From positions 5,828,001-5,892,000 of the forward strand of contig NZ_CP019038.1 in assembly GCF_001941825.1 (NCBI RefSeq): a stretch of DNA of 64,000 bases, given 5' to 3'. The notes under the pieces were generated by a model that was not told the origin of the DNA, made no database searches, and saw only the letters and a list, made by a program, of their open reading frames with translations. Position 1 is the first letter of the stretch; each line of letters starts with the position of its first letter. This document shows, piece by piece, positions 35,353-43,094 of the stretch. Origin of the DNA: Massilia putida. GTDB lineage: Bacteria > Pseudomonadota > Gammaproteobacteria > Burkholderiales > Burkholderiaceae_D. Made by a program: the position numbers and the translations under genes.

Positions 35353-36063
35353 ATGAAGACGATCATTGCGGCCGGCGTCCTGGGCGCGGCCCTGGCCGGC
35401 GTCGGCGGCACGGCGGCGGCAGGCGACATCATCGGCGGTTCCGCTCTGCTGGACGCGAGCAGCCACGCCCAGCTGGAACGCTGGCTCGGCGCCGGCGAAT
35501 TCAACCTCAGCAATGTGTACACCTTGCACCCCGGCGATACGTCGGCCGCCTTCCATGCCGGCGCGGACGGGAAGGGCGCGACCTTCACCCTGTTCGACGT
35601 GACGAACGACGCCGGTGCCAGTTTCCTCGTGGGCGGCTACAACCCGCAAAGCTGGGCGTCGAACGAAGGGTGGCACGAGACCCAGCGCGACTGGCAACGC
35701 ACGGCCTTCCTGTTCAATATGACGACGCCGGCCGTGTACCGCCAGGTGCTGACCGACTACGTGCTGCCGAGCCAGGGCCTGCGCCAGACGTATAACGAGA
35801 CCGGCTACGGTCCCATCTTCGGCTCCGGGCCCGACCTGTACGTCAACGACGCCTTGACGGCGGCCACGTCGTGGCAACTGAGCTATGGCAATCCGGTGAA
35901 CGAGGGCCGCAGCATCATCGACGGCACCCTGCACGGCGAGATCGTGAAGCTGAACGCGATCGAAGTGTTCGCGATTTCGCCTGTGCCCGAACCCGGCGCG
36001 GCGGCCATGCTGCTGGCCGGCCTCGGCATGGTGGGCGCGGCGGTGCGCAGGCGCAAATTGTAG
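35353..36063 (+). CDS. PEP-CTERM protein with a TLDc-like domain
   Basis: The 236-residue secreted protein has a signal peptide (IIAAGVLGAALAGVGGTAAA). It ends in the PEP-CTERM sorting tail: VPEPGAAAMLLAGLGMVGAA followed by basic RRRKL. It should therefore be exported and processed by the exosortase encoded upstream. The central region (WLGAGEFNLSNVYTLHPGD, FHAGADGKGATFTLFDV, FLVGGYNPQSW, RTAFLFNMTT) follows the pattern of TLDc domains (W, then short strands, GGY/W and an FLF strand), known mainly from eukaryotic oxidation-resistance proteins. The domain call is by eye. ATG 35353 follows a GGGGAAA site; it starts about 75 bases after the EPS terminator. Confidence 0.78.
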   Translation: MKTIIAAGVLGAALAGVGGTAAAGDIIGGSALLDASSHAQLERWLGAGEFNLSNVYTLHPGDTSAAFHAGADGKGATFTLFDVTNDAGASFLVGGYNPQSWASNEGWHETQRDWQRTAFLFNMTTPAVYRQVLTDYVLPSQGLRQTYNETGYGPIFGSGPDLYVNDALTAATSWQLSYGNPVNEGRSIIDGTLHGEIVKLNAIEVFAISPVPEPGAAAMLLAGLGMVGAAVRRRKL

Positions 36064-36176
36064 GGTGGACAGTCGAGGCCAGGGGGCCTCAAACGAAACG
36101 TGCCCACGCGGCTGCAACAAACGGCGAACGTCGCGCCTGGGTACGTTCGTATGTGAGGCCACCGGCCACACCTACC
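36063..36176. repeat. Palindromic intergenic repeat, family A, copy 3 (degenerate)
   Basis: It starts GGGTGGAC next to the stop of the PEP-CTERM gene. It shares with copy 1, in inverted order, a GAGGCC...GGCCTCAAA arm and the block AACGTGCCCACGCG. The right end (CACCTACCC) has drifted from the perfect terminus of the other copies. Confidence 0.5.
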
Positions 36177-36230
36177 CCACCCGACTAAGCGGTTCTTAAG
36201 TTGTTTGCCTTGCAAGCTGTGGCATGATGA

Positions 36231-36258
36231 ACGGGAGCTCGACGCTCCCGTTTTTTTT
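36231..36258 (+). terminator. Rho-independent terminator immediately upstream of the TIGR03790 gene
   Basis: ACGGGAGC (36231-36238), loop TCGAC and GCTCCCGT (36244-36251) run into eight T (36251-36258). It could end the preceding PEP-CTERM transcript. It stands only 16 bases before the next start codon at 36275, so it could also act as an attenuator in that gene's leader. Confidence 0.8.
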
Positions 36259-36274
36259 CTACGCCGCCAAGCAC

Positions 36275-37309
36275 ATGACCTGGATCCCGAGATTCTGCCT
36301 GCCTCTGCTCGTTTGCATCGCCGCCTTCGTCGCGGTACCGGCCCATGCCCAATTCGTCAGCGAATCGCATCTTCAGCCGGATCAACTGGCGATCGTCATC
36401 AACGATGCGGAACCGAACAGCGTCAAGGTCGGCGAGTACTACCGCAAGCGGCGCGGCATCCCGGCGGCCAACGTCGTGCACGTGCGCATTCCCGGCAAGC
36501 CGCACGAGATCAGCTTTGATCGCTTCGCACAGCTGAAGGAAGAGATCGATGCGCACCTGGGCCCCAACGTGCAGGCGGTGCTGATGGTGTGGACGGCGCC
36601 GTACAAGGTCGAGTGCAATTCGATCACGGGCGCCTACACTCTCGGGGTCGATCCCGCCCAGTGCATCAAGACGTGCCTGCCGGGACGGCCGAGTCCTTAC
36701 TTCAATTCCAGTTCCGCGCGGCCGTACACCGACTTGAAGATCCGGATCTCGATGCTGCTGCCGACGGAATCCGTGGAGCAGGCCAAGGCCTTGATCGACC
36801 GCGGGGCCGGGGCGGGCTTCCGCATCGTGCCCGCGAGCGCGTATTTCCTGACGACGTCGGAAAAGCCGCGCAATTCGCGCGCCGCGTTCTTCCCGCCGGC
36901 CGGCAAAATCGCGGCCCGCAAGCTGACGACGAAGCCCATACAGGCCGATGTGCTGGAAGGCGAGAAGGACATCATCATCTACGAGACTGGCATGGCCGAG
37001 GTCGCCAAACTGGACACCCTCGGCTTCCTGCCCGGTGCGCTGGCGGACCACCTGACGTCGCTGGGCGGCGACCTGCTCGGCGGCGACCAGATGAGTGCCT
37101 TGCGCTGGCTGGAAGCGGGCGCGACCGCCAGCTATGGCACGGTGAGCGAGCCTTGCAATCACTGGCAAAAATTCCCGAACTCGACGGTGCTGCTCAAGCA
37201 CTATGTGCAGGGCAATAGCGCAATCGAAGCCTACTGGAAAAGCGTCGCCTGGCCCACCCAGGGCCTGTTCATCGGCGAACCGCTGGCCGCACCCTACCGC
37301 AAACGCTGA
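36275..37309 (+). CDS. TIGR03790-family exported protein
   Basis: The 344-residue protein has a signal peptide (LPLLVCIAAFVAVPAHA, cut before QF). The domain begins QLAIVINDAEPNSVKVGEYYRKRRGIPAANVVHVRIPG, the typical opening of TIGR03790. The remainder shows no known catalytic set; a Cys-containing segment (CNSITGAYTLGVDPAQCIKTCLPG) and GGDLLGGDQMSALRWLEAGATASYGTV are notable. TIGR03790 is an uncharacterised family reported to be confined to exosortase-bearing genomes, which fits this position. ATG 36275 was chosen because the upstream in-frame ATG at 36224 would place a terminator hairpin inside the coding region. Confidence 0.8.
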   Translation: MTWIPRFCLPLLVCIAAFVAVPAHAQFVSESHLQPDQLAIVINDAEPNSVKVGEYYRKRRGIPAANVVHVRIPGKPHEISFDRFAQLKEEIDAHLGPNVQAVLMVWTAPYKVECNSITGAYTLGVDPAQCIKTCLPGRPSPYFNSSSARPYTDLKIRISMLLPTESVEQAKALIDRGAGAGFRIVPASAYFLTTSEKPRNSRAAFFPPAGKIAARKLTTKPIQADVLEGEKDIIIYETGMAEVAKLDTLGFLPGALADHLTSLGGDLLGGDQMSALRWLEAGATASYGTVSEPCNHWQKFPNSTVLLKHYVQGNSAIEAYWKSVAWPTQGLFIGEPLAAPYRKR

Positions 37310-37316
37310 CCCGTCC

Positions 37317-37341
37317 TGGATTAGTCCAATCGGGCTAATCC
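37317..37341. other. Inverted repeat (hairpin) after the TIGR03790 gene
   Basis: GGATTAG with flanking TCC pairs with GGG-CTAATCC around a four-base loop, giving about ten pairs with one wobble. No T-run follows, so it is a weak terminator candidate or an mRNA 3' stabiliser. The rest of the 257-base gap to the next gene shows no recognised element. Confidence 0.45.
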
Positions 37342-37566
37342 GTGGTCATGATGTTGTCAATCTGTGCATTTAATATGGATTTGTTAAGTGTTGCACGGAA
37401 AGGAACCTCGAAAAAACGTCGCAAGCGGCCGCAATGTCGTTTACGAAGCACAGCTGTACGAGTCGTCCCGCCGGTCCGCCGTAGCGGAGCATCAGAACGA
37501 CAGTGCAACGCGCAGCAGGTTTTTCGATGTTCCTGACAAATCATTTCCCCAATTCCAGGACACCCC

Positions 37567-40548
37567 ATGAAACCTATGCACTCCCCAGGACGCATGACCG
37601 TGCTCGCGGCCCTGCTGGCGGCCCTGTCGGCACGCGTGTTCGCCGCGCCCGGCGGCGTCGTCATCAGCCAGGTCTACGGCGGCGGCGGTAACGCCGGCGC
37701 CACCTACAAGAACGACTTCATCGAGCTGCTGAACACGGGCGACACGGCCATCACCCTGACCAACTGGAGCGTGCAATACGCGTCGGCCACGGGCACCGCG
37801 TGGCAAGTGACGAAGCTGCCGGCGAGCGTGACGCTGGCAGCGGGCCAATACTACCTCGTGCACGAGGCCCTGGGTGGCGGCGGCAGCGTCGCCCTCACGC
37901 CGGATGCCAGCGGCACCATCCCGATGAGCGCGACGGCCGGCAAGGTCGCGCTCGTCAACACGACGACGGCGCTGGCGGGCAGCAAGCCGGTCGACAACGT
38001 CGTCGACCTCGTCGGCTTCGGCACCACCGCCAGCTATTACGAAGGCTCGGGCCCGACGGCGGCGCCGTCGAACACGCTGGCCGTGCTGCGCAAGAATAAC
38101 GGCTGCCTGGACAGCAACGACAACAGCAGCGACTTCGTCACGGGCGCGGCAAGCCCACGCAACACGGGCAGCGACCGCGTGTCGTGCAGCGGCGCAGCGC
38201 TGCCGCAGCCGATCGTGCTGGCGTGCCCGGGCAGCGTGGGCGTCGACGTGGGCGCGGGCACGACCGCGCCGCTGCAGGCGAGCGATGCCGACAGCCTCGT
38301 CAACAGCGCCGTCATCAGCAAGGGCGCCGTCGCCGGCATCAGCCTGACCGGCTTCACGGCCGCCACCTTTGATCACCGCATGGCCACCGCCAACCTCGTC
38401 GTCGACGCGAGCCTGCCGGCCGGCACGTATCCGGTCGAGATCACGTTCGCCAACGACGCGAGCCAGAGCGCCAGCTGCACCGTCAACGTGGCCGTCAACG
38501 GCATCGTCAAGATCCCGCAGATCCAGGGCAGCGGCCTGACGAGCCCGTACGTGAACACGGTGCAGTCGACCACCGGCGTCATCACGAAGAAGCTGGGCAG
38601 CGGCTTCTACATCCAGGATCCCCAGGGCGACGGCGATCCGAACACGTCCGACGCCATCTTCGTGTTCGGCGCGTCCACGGCCGCCAAGGAAGGCGACCTC
38701 GTGCGCGTGACGGGCACCGTGACGGAATTCACGCCGAGCGGTGCCAAGCGCTCGTACACGGAACTGAAGGACGTCAGCGCGGTGTCCGTCCTCAGCAGCG
38801 GCAACACGATTCAGCCCGTCAACATTGACCTGCCGGCCGAACTGAGCCACTACGAAGGCATGCTCGTGCGCTTCGCCAATCCGCTGACCGTCAACGGCAA
38901 CAGCTATCTGGGCGACCGCGGCGAGCTCGTGCTGGCCAACGGGCGCCGCGAAACGCCGACGAACCGGTATCGTGCCGGCACGGTGGAAGCGAACGCGCTG
39001 ATCGCCGCCAACGCGCAAAACATGGTGGTGCTGGACGACGGCATCTTCACGGTGCCGGCGCACATCCCGTACCTGGCAGCCGATAAGACCGTGCGCGCCG
39101 GCGACACGGTGACGGACCTCGTCGGCGTGCTCGACTTCGGCGCCATCGGCGGGGGCGGCGGCTGGTACAAGCTGCAGCCGACCGCGACGCCCGTGTTCAG
39201 CCGTACGAACGCGCGCGAGGATGCGCCGACCGTGGCCGCCGGCAACGTGCGCGTGGCCAGCGCCAACGTGCTGAACTTCTTCACCACGTTCACGGACGGC
39301 ACCGACGCCTGGGGCCATACGGGGCAGGGCTGCACCATCGGCTCGTCCGCGCCGTCCAAGAGCAATTGCCGCGGCGCCGACAACATCACCGAGTTCAACC
39401 GCCAGCGCGACAAGATCGTCGACGAGCTGAAGGCGATGAACGCCGACGCCGTCGGCCTGATGGAAATCCAGAACAACGGCGACGTCACGGTGGGCTACCT
39501 CGTCGACGCGCTGAACCAGGCGATCGGCGCGCCGACGCCGACATATGCGTACGTGGCGAAACCGGCCGCGACGGGCACGGACGCGATCCGCGTCGCGATG
39601 ATCTATAAACCGGCCGTGCTTGAGCCGGTGGGCGGCGCGCTGTCGGACGGCGACGCCGTCAACAACCGCCCGCCGATGGCCCAGACGTTCAAGGTCAAGG
39701 CCAACGGCGCGAAGTTCTCGCTGATCGTCAACCACCTGAAATCGAAGGGCGGCTGCGGCGGCGCGGGCGCCGGCGACACGGACAGCGGCGACGGCCAGGG
39801 TTGCTGGAACGCCACCCGCATCCGGCAGGCCCAGCGCCTGTTCAACTATTTCATCCCGACCGTCGTGGCAGCCGCCGGCGACCCGGACGTGCTGGCCGTG
39901 GGCGACTTCAACTCGTACGGCCACGAAGACCCGATCGCGTTCCTGACGGACAACGGCATGGTCAACGAACTGGAGCGCTTCGTGCGTCCGAACGGCACCC
40001 CGTATTCCTACGTGTTCGACGGCCAGAGCGGCTATCTCGACCATGCGCTGGCCAGCAGTGCGCTGGATCCGCAAGTGGCCGGCGTGAGCGAGTGGCACAA
40101 CAATGCGGACGAGCCGGACGCGATCGACTACAACCTGGGCGACACGGCCGACGACCCGTACGTGAACAATCCGTTCCGCGCGTCGGACCACGATCCGGTC
40201 GTCGTGAGCCTGAACCTGGCGCCGGCCTTCGTCGACGTCACCGGCAGCGTGAAGATCGTGCCGGGCGCACTCGGCTACAACCGCGTCACCGGCAAATTCA
40301 CCGGCAGCGTGGCGTTCACGAACACGAGCGGCGCGCCGCTGTCAGGCCCGCTGCAATACGTGCCGCAGGGCTTGCCGGCCGGCGTCACGCTCGACAACAA
40401 GAGCGGCGACTTCAACGGCGCGCCATATGTGACCCTGCCGGGCAGCGGGCTGGCGGCGGGCGCGACCGTGACCGTGTCGCTGACCTTCACCAACCCGGCC
40501 AAGACGAATATCACGTTCACGTCGAAACTGTATGCCGGCACTTTTTAA
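37567..40548 (+). CDS. Large secreted ExeM/NucH-type endonuclease
   Basis: The 993-residue exported protein has a signal peptide (VLAALLAALSARVFA) and an N-terminal lamin-tail domain (GGVVISQVYGGGGNAGATYKN...FIELLNTG, residues ~28-150). A middle OB-fold region follows (TGVITKKLGSGFYIQDP). The endonuclease/exonuclease/phosphatase domain (residues ~550-880) has VASANVLNFFTTF, the catalytic Glu in LMEIQNNG, VNHLKSKGG, AVGDFNSYG and SDHDPVVV. A final beta-sandwich ends with GTF and lacks a PEP-CTERM tail. ExeM/NucH proteins degrade extracellular DNA and modify biofilms. Release may depend on a type II-like system such as the one at 43.6-53 kb (inference). Confidence 0.88.
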   Translation: MKPMHSPGRMTVLAALLAALSARVFAAPGGVVISQVYGGGGNAGATYKNDFIELLNTGDTAITLTNWSVQYASATGTAWQVTKLPASVTLAAGQYYLVHEALGGGGSVALTPDASGTIPMSATAGKVALVNTTTALAGSKPVDNVVDLVGFGTTASYYEGSGPTAAPSNTLAVLRKNNGCLDSNDNSSDFVTGAASPRNTGSDRVSCSGAALPQPIVLACPGSVGVDVGAGTTAPLQASDADSLVNSAVISKGAVAGISLTGFTAATFDHRMATANLVVDASLPAGTYPVEITFANDASQSASCTVNVAVNGIVKIPQIQGSGLTSPYVNTVQSTTGVITKKLGSGFYIQDPQGDGDPNTSDAIFVFGASTAAKEGDLVRVTGTVTEFTPSGAKRSYTELKDVSAVSVLSSGNTIQPVNIDLPAELSHYEGMLVRFANPLTVNGNSYLGDRGELVLANGRRETPTNRYRAGTVEANALIAANAQNMVVLDDGIFTVPAHIPYLAADKTVRAGDTVTDLVGVLDFGAIGGGGGWYKLQPTATPVFSRTNAREDAPTVAAGNVRVASANVLNFFTTFTDGTDAWGHTGQGCTIGSSAPSKSNCRGADNITEFNRQRDKIVDELKAMNADAVGLMEIQNNGDVTVGYLVDALNQAIGAPTPTYAYVAKPAATGTDAIRVAMIYKPAVLEPVGGALSDGDAVNNRPPMAQTFKVKANGAKFSLIVNHLKSKGGCGGAGAGDTDSGDGQGCWNATRIRQAQRLFNYFIPTVVAAAGDPDVLAVGDFNSYGHEDPIAFLTDNGMVNELERFVRPNGTPYSYVFDGQSGYLDHALASSALDPQVAGVSEWHNNADEPDAIDYNLGDTADDPYVNNPFRASDHDPVVVSLNLAPAFVDVTGSVKIVPGALGYNRVTGKFTGSVAFTNTSGAPLSGPLQYVPQGLPAGVTLDNKSGDFNGAPYVTLPGSGLAAGATVTVSLTFTNPAKTNITFTSKLYAGTF

Positions 40549-40565
40549 CGATTGATCGAGACACC

Positions 40566-41138
40566 ATGATGAACCTGAAAAACCTGCTCATTTTCCCGCT
40601 GTCCCGCGCGCTGCTGGCGCTCTATCTGCTGGCCGGGGCCGCGACCGCGAGCCCGGTCTACCACGTGGCCCTCGACACGGCCGGCACGAGCGGCGACGGC
40701 TTCATGCAGATCGACTTCCTGCCGTTCGGCACCACCGACGTGCTGACCGCGACGATCAGCGGCCTCGACGGCGCCTTCACCGGCACGCCCGACCTCGTCA
40801 ACGTGACGCAGTCGGGCGGCGCGTTCACGTTCAGCAGCGATGCGTTCTCGGAATTCTTCCAGTCGATCCTGCTGGGCGGTACCTTCGGCTTCGACGTGAC
40901 GTTCGGCGGCGTGCCGGTCAATCCCGGCAGCACCGGCCTGACCGTCAGCCTGCTCGACAGCGCTGGCGGCTATCTGTCGTTCAACGCGGCCCAGATCAGC
41001 CTCGTGGCCGGCGAGCCGCCTGCCGTGGTGGTCGATCCCGCGTTTGCTGCCGTGAATCCGGTGCCGGAACCGGCGGATTGGTTGCTGGTTGCCACCGGCT
41101 TGATGCTGCTGGGTGCGATGCGACGCCGGCGCGCCTGA
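40566..41138 (+). CDS. PEP-CTERM sorting domain protein
   Basis: The 190-residue exported protein has a signal peptide (ALLALYLLAGAATAS). A beta-rich body of unknown function follows (FMQIDFLPFGTTDVLTATI...FGFDVTFGGV, repeated Gly/Thr-rich strands). A canonical PEP-CTERM tail closes it: VPEPADWLLVATGLMLLGAM followed by RRRRA. It is a probable exosortase substrate. It starts 17 bases after the nuclease stop and may be co-transcribed with it. ATG 40566 and 40569 are both possible. A family-B repeat follows downstream. Confidence 0.85.
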   Translation: MMNLKNLLIFPLSRALLALYLLAGAATASPVYHVALDTAGTSGDGFMQIDFLPFGTTDVLTATISGLDGAFTGTPDLVNVTQSGGAFTFSSDAFSEFFQSILLGGTFGFDVTFGGVPVNPGSTGLTVSLLDSAGGYLSFNAAQISLVAGEPPAVVVDPAFAAVNPVPEPADWLLVATGLMLLGAMRRRRA

Positions 41139-41153
41139 CCCGTTATTTTGAAT

Positions 41154-41253
41154 CGTCGCTCCCGCGAAAGCGGGAATAGTACCCACTGCACTATTCCCTC
41201 CATGCTGAGCGTTTTAAGCCAGCTCAGCATGGGTCCCCGCCGTCGCGGGGACG
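41154..41253. repeat. Palindromic intergenic repeat, family B, copy 1
   Basis: The left end CGTCGCTCCCGCG is the exact complement of the right end of copy 2 at 62744-62868. The right end (CTCAGCATGGGTCCCCGCC ... GGGGACG) matches the complement of copy 2's left end. Internal CGGGAATAGT/ACTATTCC arms can pair. Such elements are common between genes in this bacterial group and may act as REP-like terminators. Confidence 0.65.
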
Positions 41254-41366
41254 GGGGTGGTCTTATTTATTCTTTAAACATATGAATTTCAAATAGAAAT
41301 CATATTGTTCAGCGAAGTTTGCTTGGTGCATATTCGATCCTGTTGTCGCCGAGACAAGGATCTACG

Positions 41367-42056
41367 ATGCGCGCGCATGTCCTCGTGGTCGACCCCGACC
41401 CCTTCGTTCGCCAGTTGCTGGAACTGAACCTGACCCGTGCCGGCCATCGCGTCGAGCTGTGCACGGACGCCGAGTCGGCGCTCGGCGCGATCGGCGCCGG
41501 CCCGCCCGACATGCTGCTGCTGGAATGGGACTTGCCCGGCCAGTCGGGCGAGGCGCTGATCCGGCGCCTGCACGCGCAGGCGCGCACGCATGACCTGACG
41601 ATCATCATGGTGTCCGCCCGGACCGGGGAGCACGACAAGATCCTCGCGCTGGAATCCGGCGCCGACGACTATCTCACCAAGCCGTTCAACCCGCGCGAGC
41701 TGCTGGCGCGCATGCAGGCCGTGCTGCGCCGGCGCGTGCCGCACGGGGCCGTCGACGCCGTGCAGATGGCGGGCCTGCGCCTCGATCCGCACACGCAGCG
41801 CGTCGTGGCCGGGACGCGCCGGGTGGCGCTCGGTCCCGTCGAATTCCGGTTGCTCAATTTCCTGATGCACCATCCGGAGCGCGTGCATACGCGTTCGCAA
41901 CTGCTGGACCAGGTCTGGGGCCGCCACGCCGTGCTCGACGAGCGCACGGTCGATGCCCACGTGGGGCGCCTGCGTCACGCGCTGCAGCCGAGCGGGCACC
42001 AGGAACGCATCGAGACCGTGCGCGGCACCGGCTACCGCTTCGTCGCCTGGTCTTGA
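41367..42056 (+). CDS. PhoB/OmpR-type response regulator with altered phosphoacceptor
   Basis: The 229-residue protein has an N-terminal receiver (residues 5-118) and a C-terminal winged-helix DNA-binding domain (VEFRLLNFLMHHPERVHTR, then DERTVDAHVGRLRHAL and VRGTGYRFV). Aligned by eye to PhoB, the phosphorylated Asp is Glu53 (LLLEWDLPG), the acidic pocket Asp10 is Pro10 (VVDPDPFVR) and the switch Thr is Ser. Lys in TKPFNP is kept. It may act without phosphorylation. The start ATG 41367 comes after AAGGATC; the upstream in-frame ATG at 41319 lacks a site. Its stop overlaps epsA (TTGA), so both are probably expressed together. Confidence 0.88.
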   Translation: MRAHVLVVDPDPFVRQLLELNLTRAGHRVELCTDAESALGAIGAGPPDMLLLEWDLPGQSGEALIRRLHAQARTHDLTIIMVSARTGEHDKILALESGADDYLTKPFNPRELLARMQAVLRRRVPHGAVDAVQMAGLRLDPHTQRVVAGTRRVALGPVEFRLLNFLMHHPERVHTRSQLLDQVWGRHAVLDERTVDAHVGRLRHALQPSGHQERIETVRGTGYRFVAWS

Positions 42057-42826
42057 GCGTGGACCCCGTCGTCATCCTCAGCCGCCAGGAGCAGGAATAC
42101 CTGCTGTGCGCCATCGAGTCCGGCTTGCGCGTGGCGAACCGGCGCCAGTTCTTCCTGTGGACCCAGGGCCAGGTGCAGGCGCTGCTGCCGCATCAGGTGC
42201 TCGTCGGCCTCGAACTCGGACCGGGCGGGGCGCTGGCGCGGCTGGAATGCGTGCATGGCACCGTGCTGGCGCCGGGCGCGCAGCAGACGTTGACGGATGC
42301 GCACGACGGCCTGGCGCTGCGCATCGCGCGCCATTGCGTGCGGGGAGGGAGACTGCCGGTGCTGGCCGATTTCGGCGCGGCCGGGCGGCAGCCGCTGGAG
42401 GGCTTGCGCGACGAAGTCGGGCAGATGGGATTCGACAGCGTGCTCGTGCACGGCACCGGACCGACGAGCGGGGGCGGCAGCGTGTTCGTGCTGTTCGGCT
42501 TGGCCGCGCGGCCGGACGCGCGCCATGCCTATTTTCTGGAATTGCTGCTGCCGCACCTGCACCTGGCGCTGGAACGGCTGCCGGGTAGCGGCATCGCCGC
42601 GGGGGCGGCGCCGGCCCGTCCGCTGAGCGCGCGCGAGGCCGAGATCGTCGGCTGGCTGCGGGCCGGGAAGAGCAATGACGAGATGGGGAAGATCCTCGGG
42701 ATCAGCGGACTGACCGTCAAGAACCATCTGCAGCGCATCTACCGCACGCTCGGCGTCAGCAACCGGGCGCACGCGCTGGCGCGCTGCATGGATTTGCGGC
42801 TGCTGGAGGATGATGCTGTCCAGTAG
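42053..42826 (+). CDS. epsA: EpsA-type LuxR-family transcriptional regulator of the EPS/exosortase system
   Basis: The 257-residue protein has a GAF-like or unclassified N-terminal domain (residues 1-175, EYLLCAIESGLRVANRRQFFLW). A C-terminal LuxR helix-turn-helix follows: LSAREAEIVGWLRAGKSNDEMGKILGISGLTVKNHLQRIYRTLGV. The architecture and the link to an XrtB locus match the EpsA family (TIGR03020). It probably regulates EPS genes; it is encoded about 7 kb downstream of manC rather than beside epsB. TTG 42053 overlaps the regulator upstream; GTG 42059 is an alternative. Confidence 0.85.
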   Translation: MSVDPVVILSRQEQEYLLCAIESGLRVANRRQFFLWTQGQVQALLPHQVLVGLELGPGGALARLECVHGTVLAPGAQQTLTDAHDGLALRIARHCVRGGRLPVLADFGAAGRQPLEGLRDEVGQMGFDSVLVHGTGPTSGGGSVFVLFGLAARPDARHAYFLELLLPHLHLALERLPGSGIAAGAAPARPLSAREAEIVGWLRAGKSNDEMGKILGISGLTVKNHLQRIYRTLGVSNRAHALARCMDLRLLEDDAVQ

Positions 42827-42836
42827 CCGCCGCGCA

Positions 42837-43094
42837 TCAGGATTGCGGTGCGTCGGCCGCGGCGCGGCGCATCGCTTCGTAGCGGAAGGCTTCGGCGTTT
42901 GCATCGATGATGCGCAGGCCTTTGCAGCCGTCGGCCGCGCAATCCGGTGCGGGCGAATTGGCGCTGACCTGTGCGGCGGTTCCGATCATGGCGGCGGTCT
43001 GGGTCGGCTGGTCGATCTGGGCGCCACTGCCGCAGGCGGCGAGGAGAACGGTGAGGCTGAGGGCGAAAGCGGTACGGACGGCAGAGATTTTCAT
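42837..43094 (-). CDS. Small lipoprotein of unknown function
   Basis: This 85-residue minus-strand protein has a lipoprotein signal peptide with lipobox LLAAC followed by GSG. The mature part is 60 residues, Ala-rich, with two Cys (PDCAADGC) and a polar tail. Start choice is uncertain: ATG 43094 gives a conventional signal peptide, ATG 43118 adds eight residues, and neither has a strong ribosome site. It is convergent with epsA (10 bases apart). No family is recognised. Confidence 0.6.
   Translation of the reverse strand: MKISAVRTAFALSLTVLLAACGSGAQIDQPTQTAAMIGTAAQVSANSPAPDCAADGCKGLRIIDANAEAFRYEAMRRAAADAPQS

Noticed and set aside
37492..40191. 899-residue open frame on the minus strand inside the nuclease gene
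   Set aside because: Low-complexity Arg/Val/His-rich antisense translation; the plus strand encodes a well-formed nuclease.
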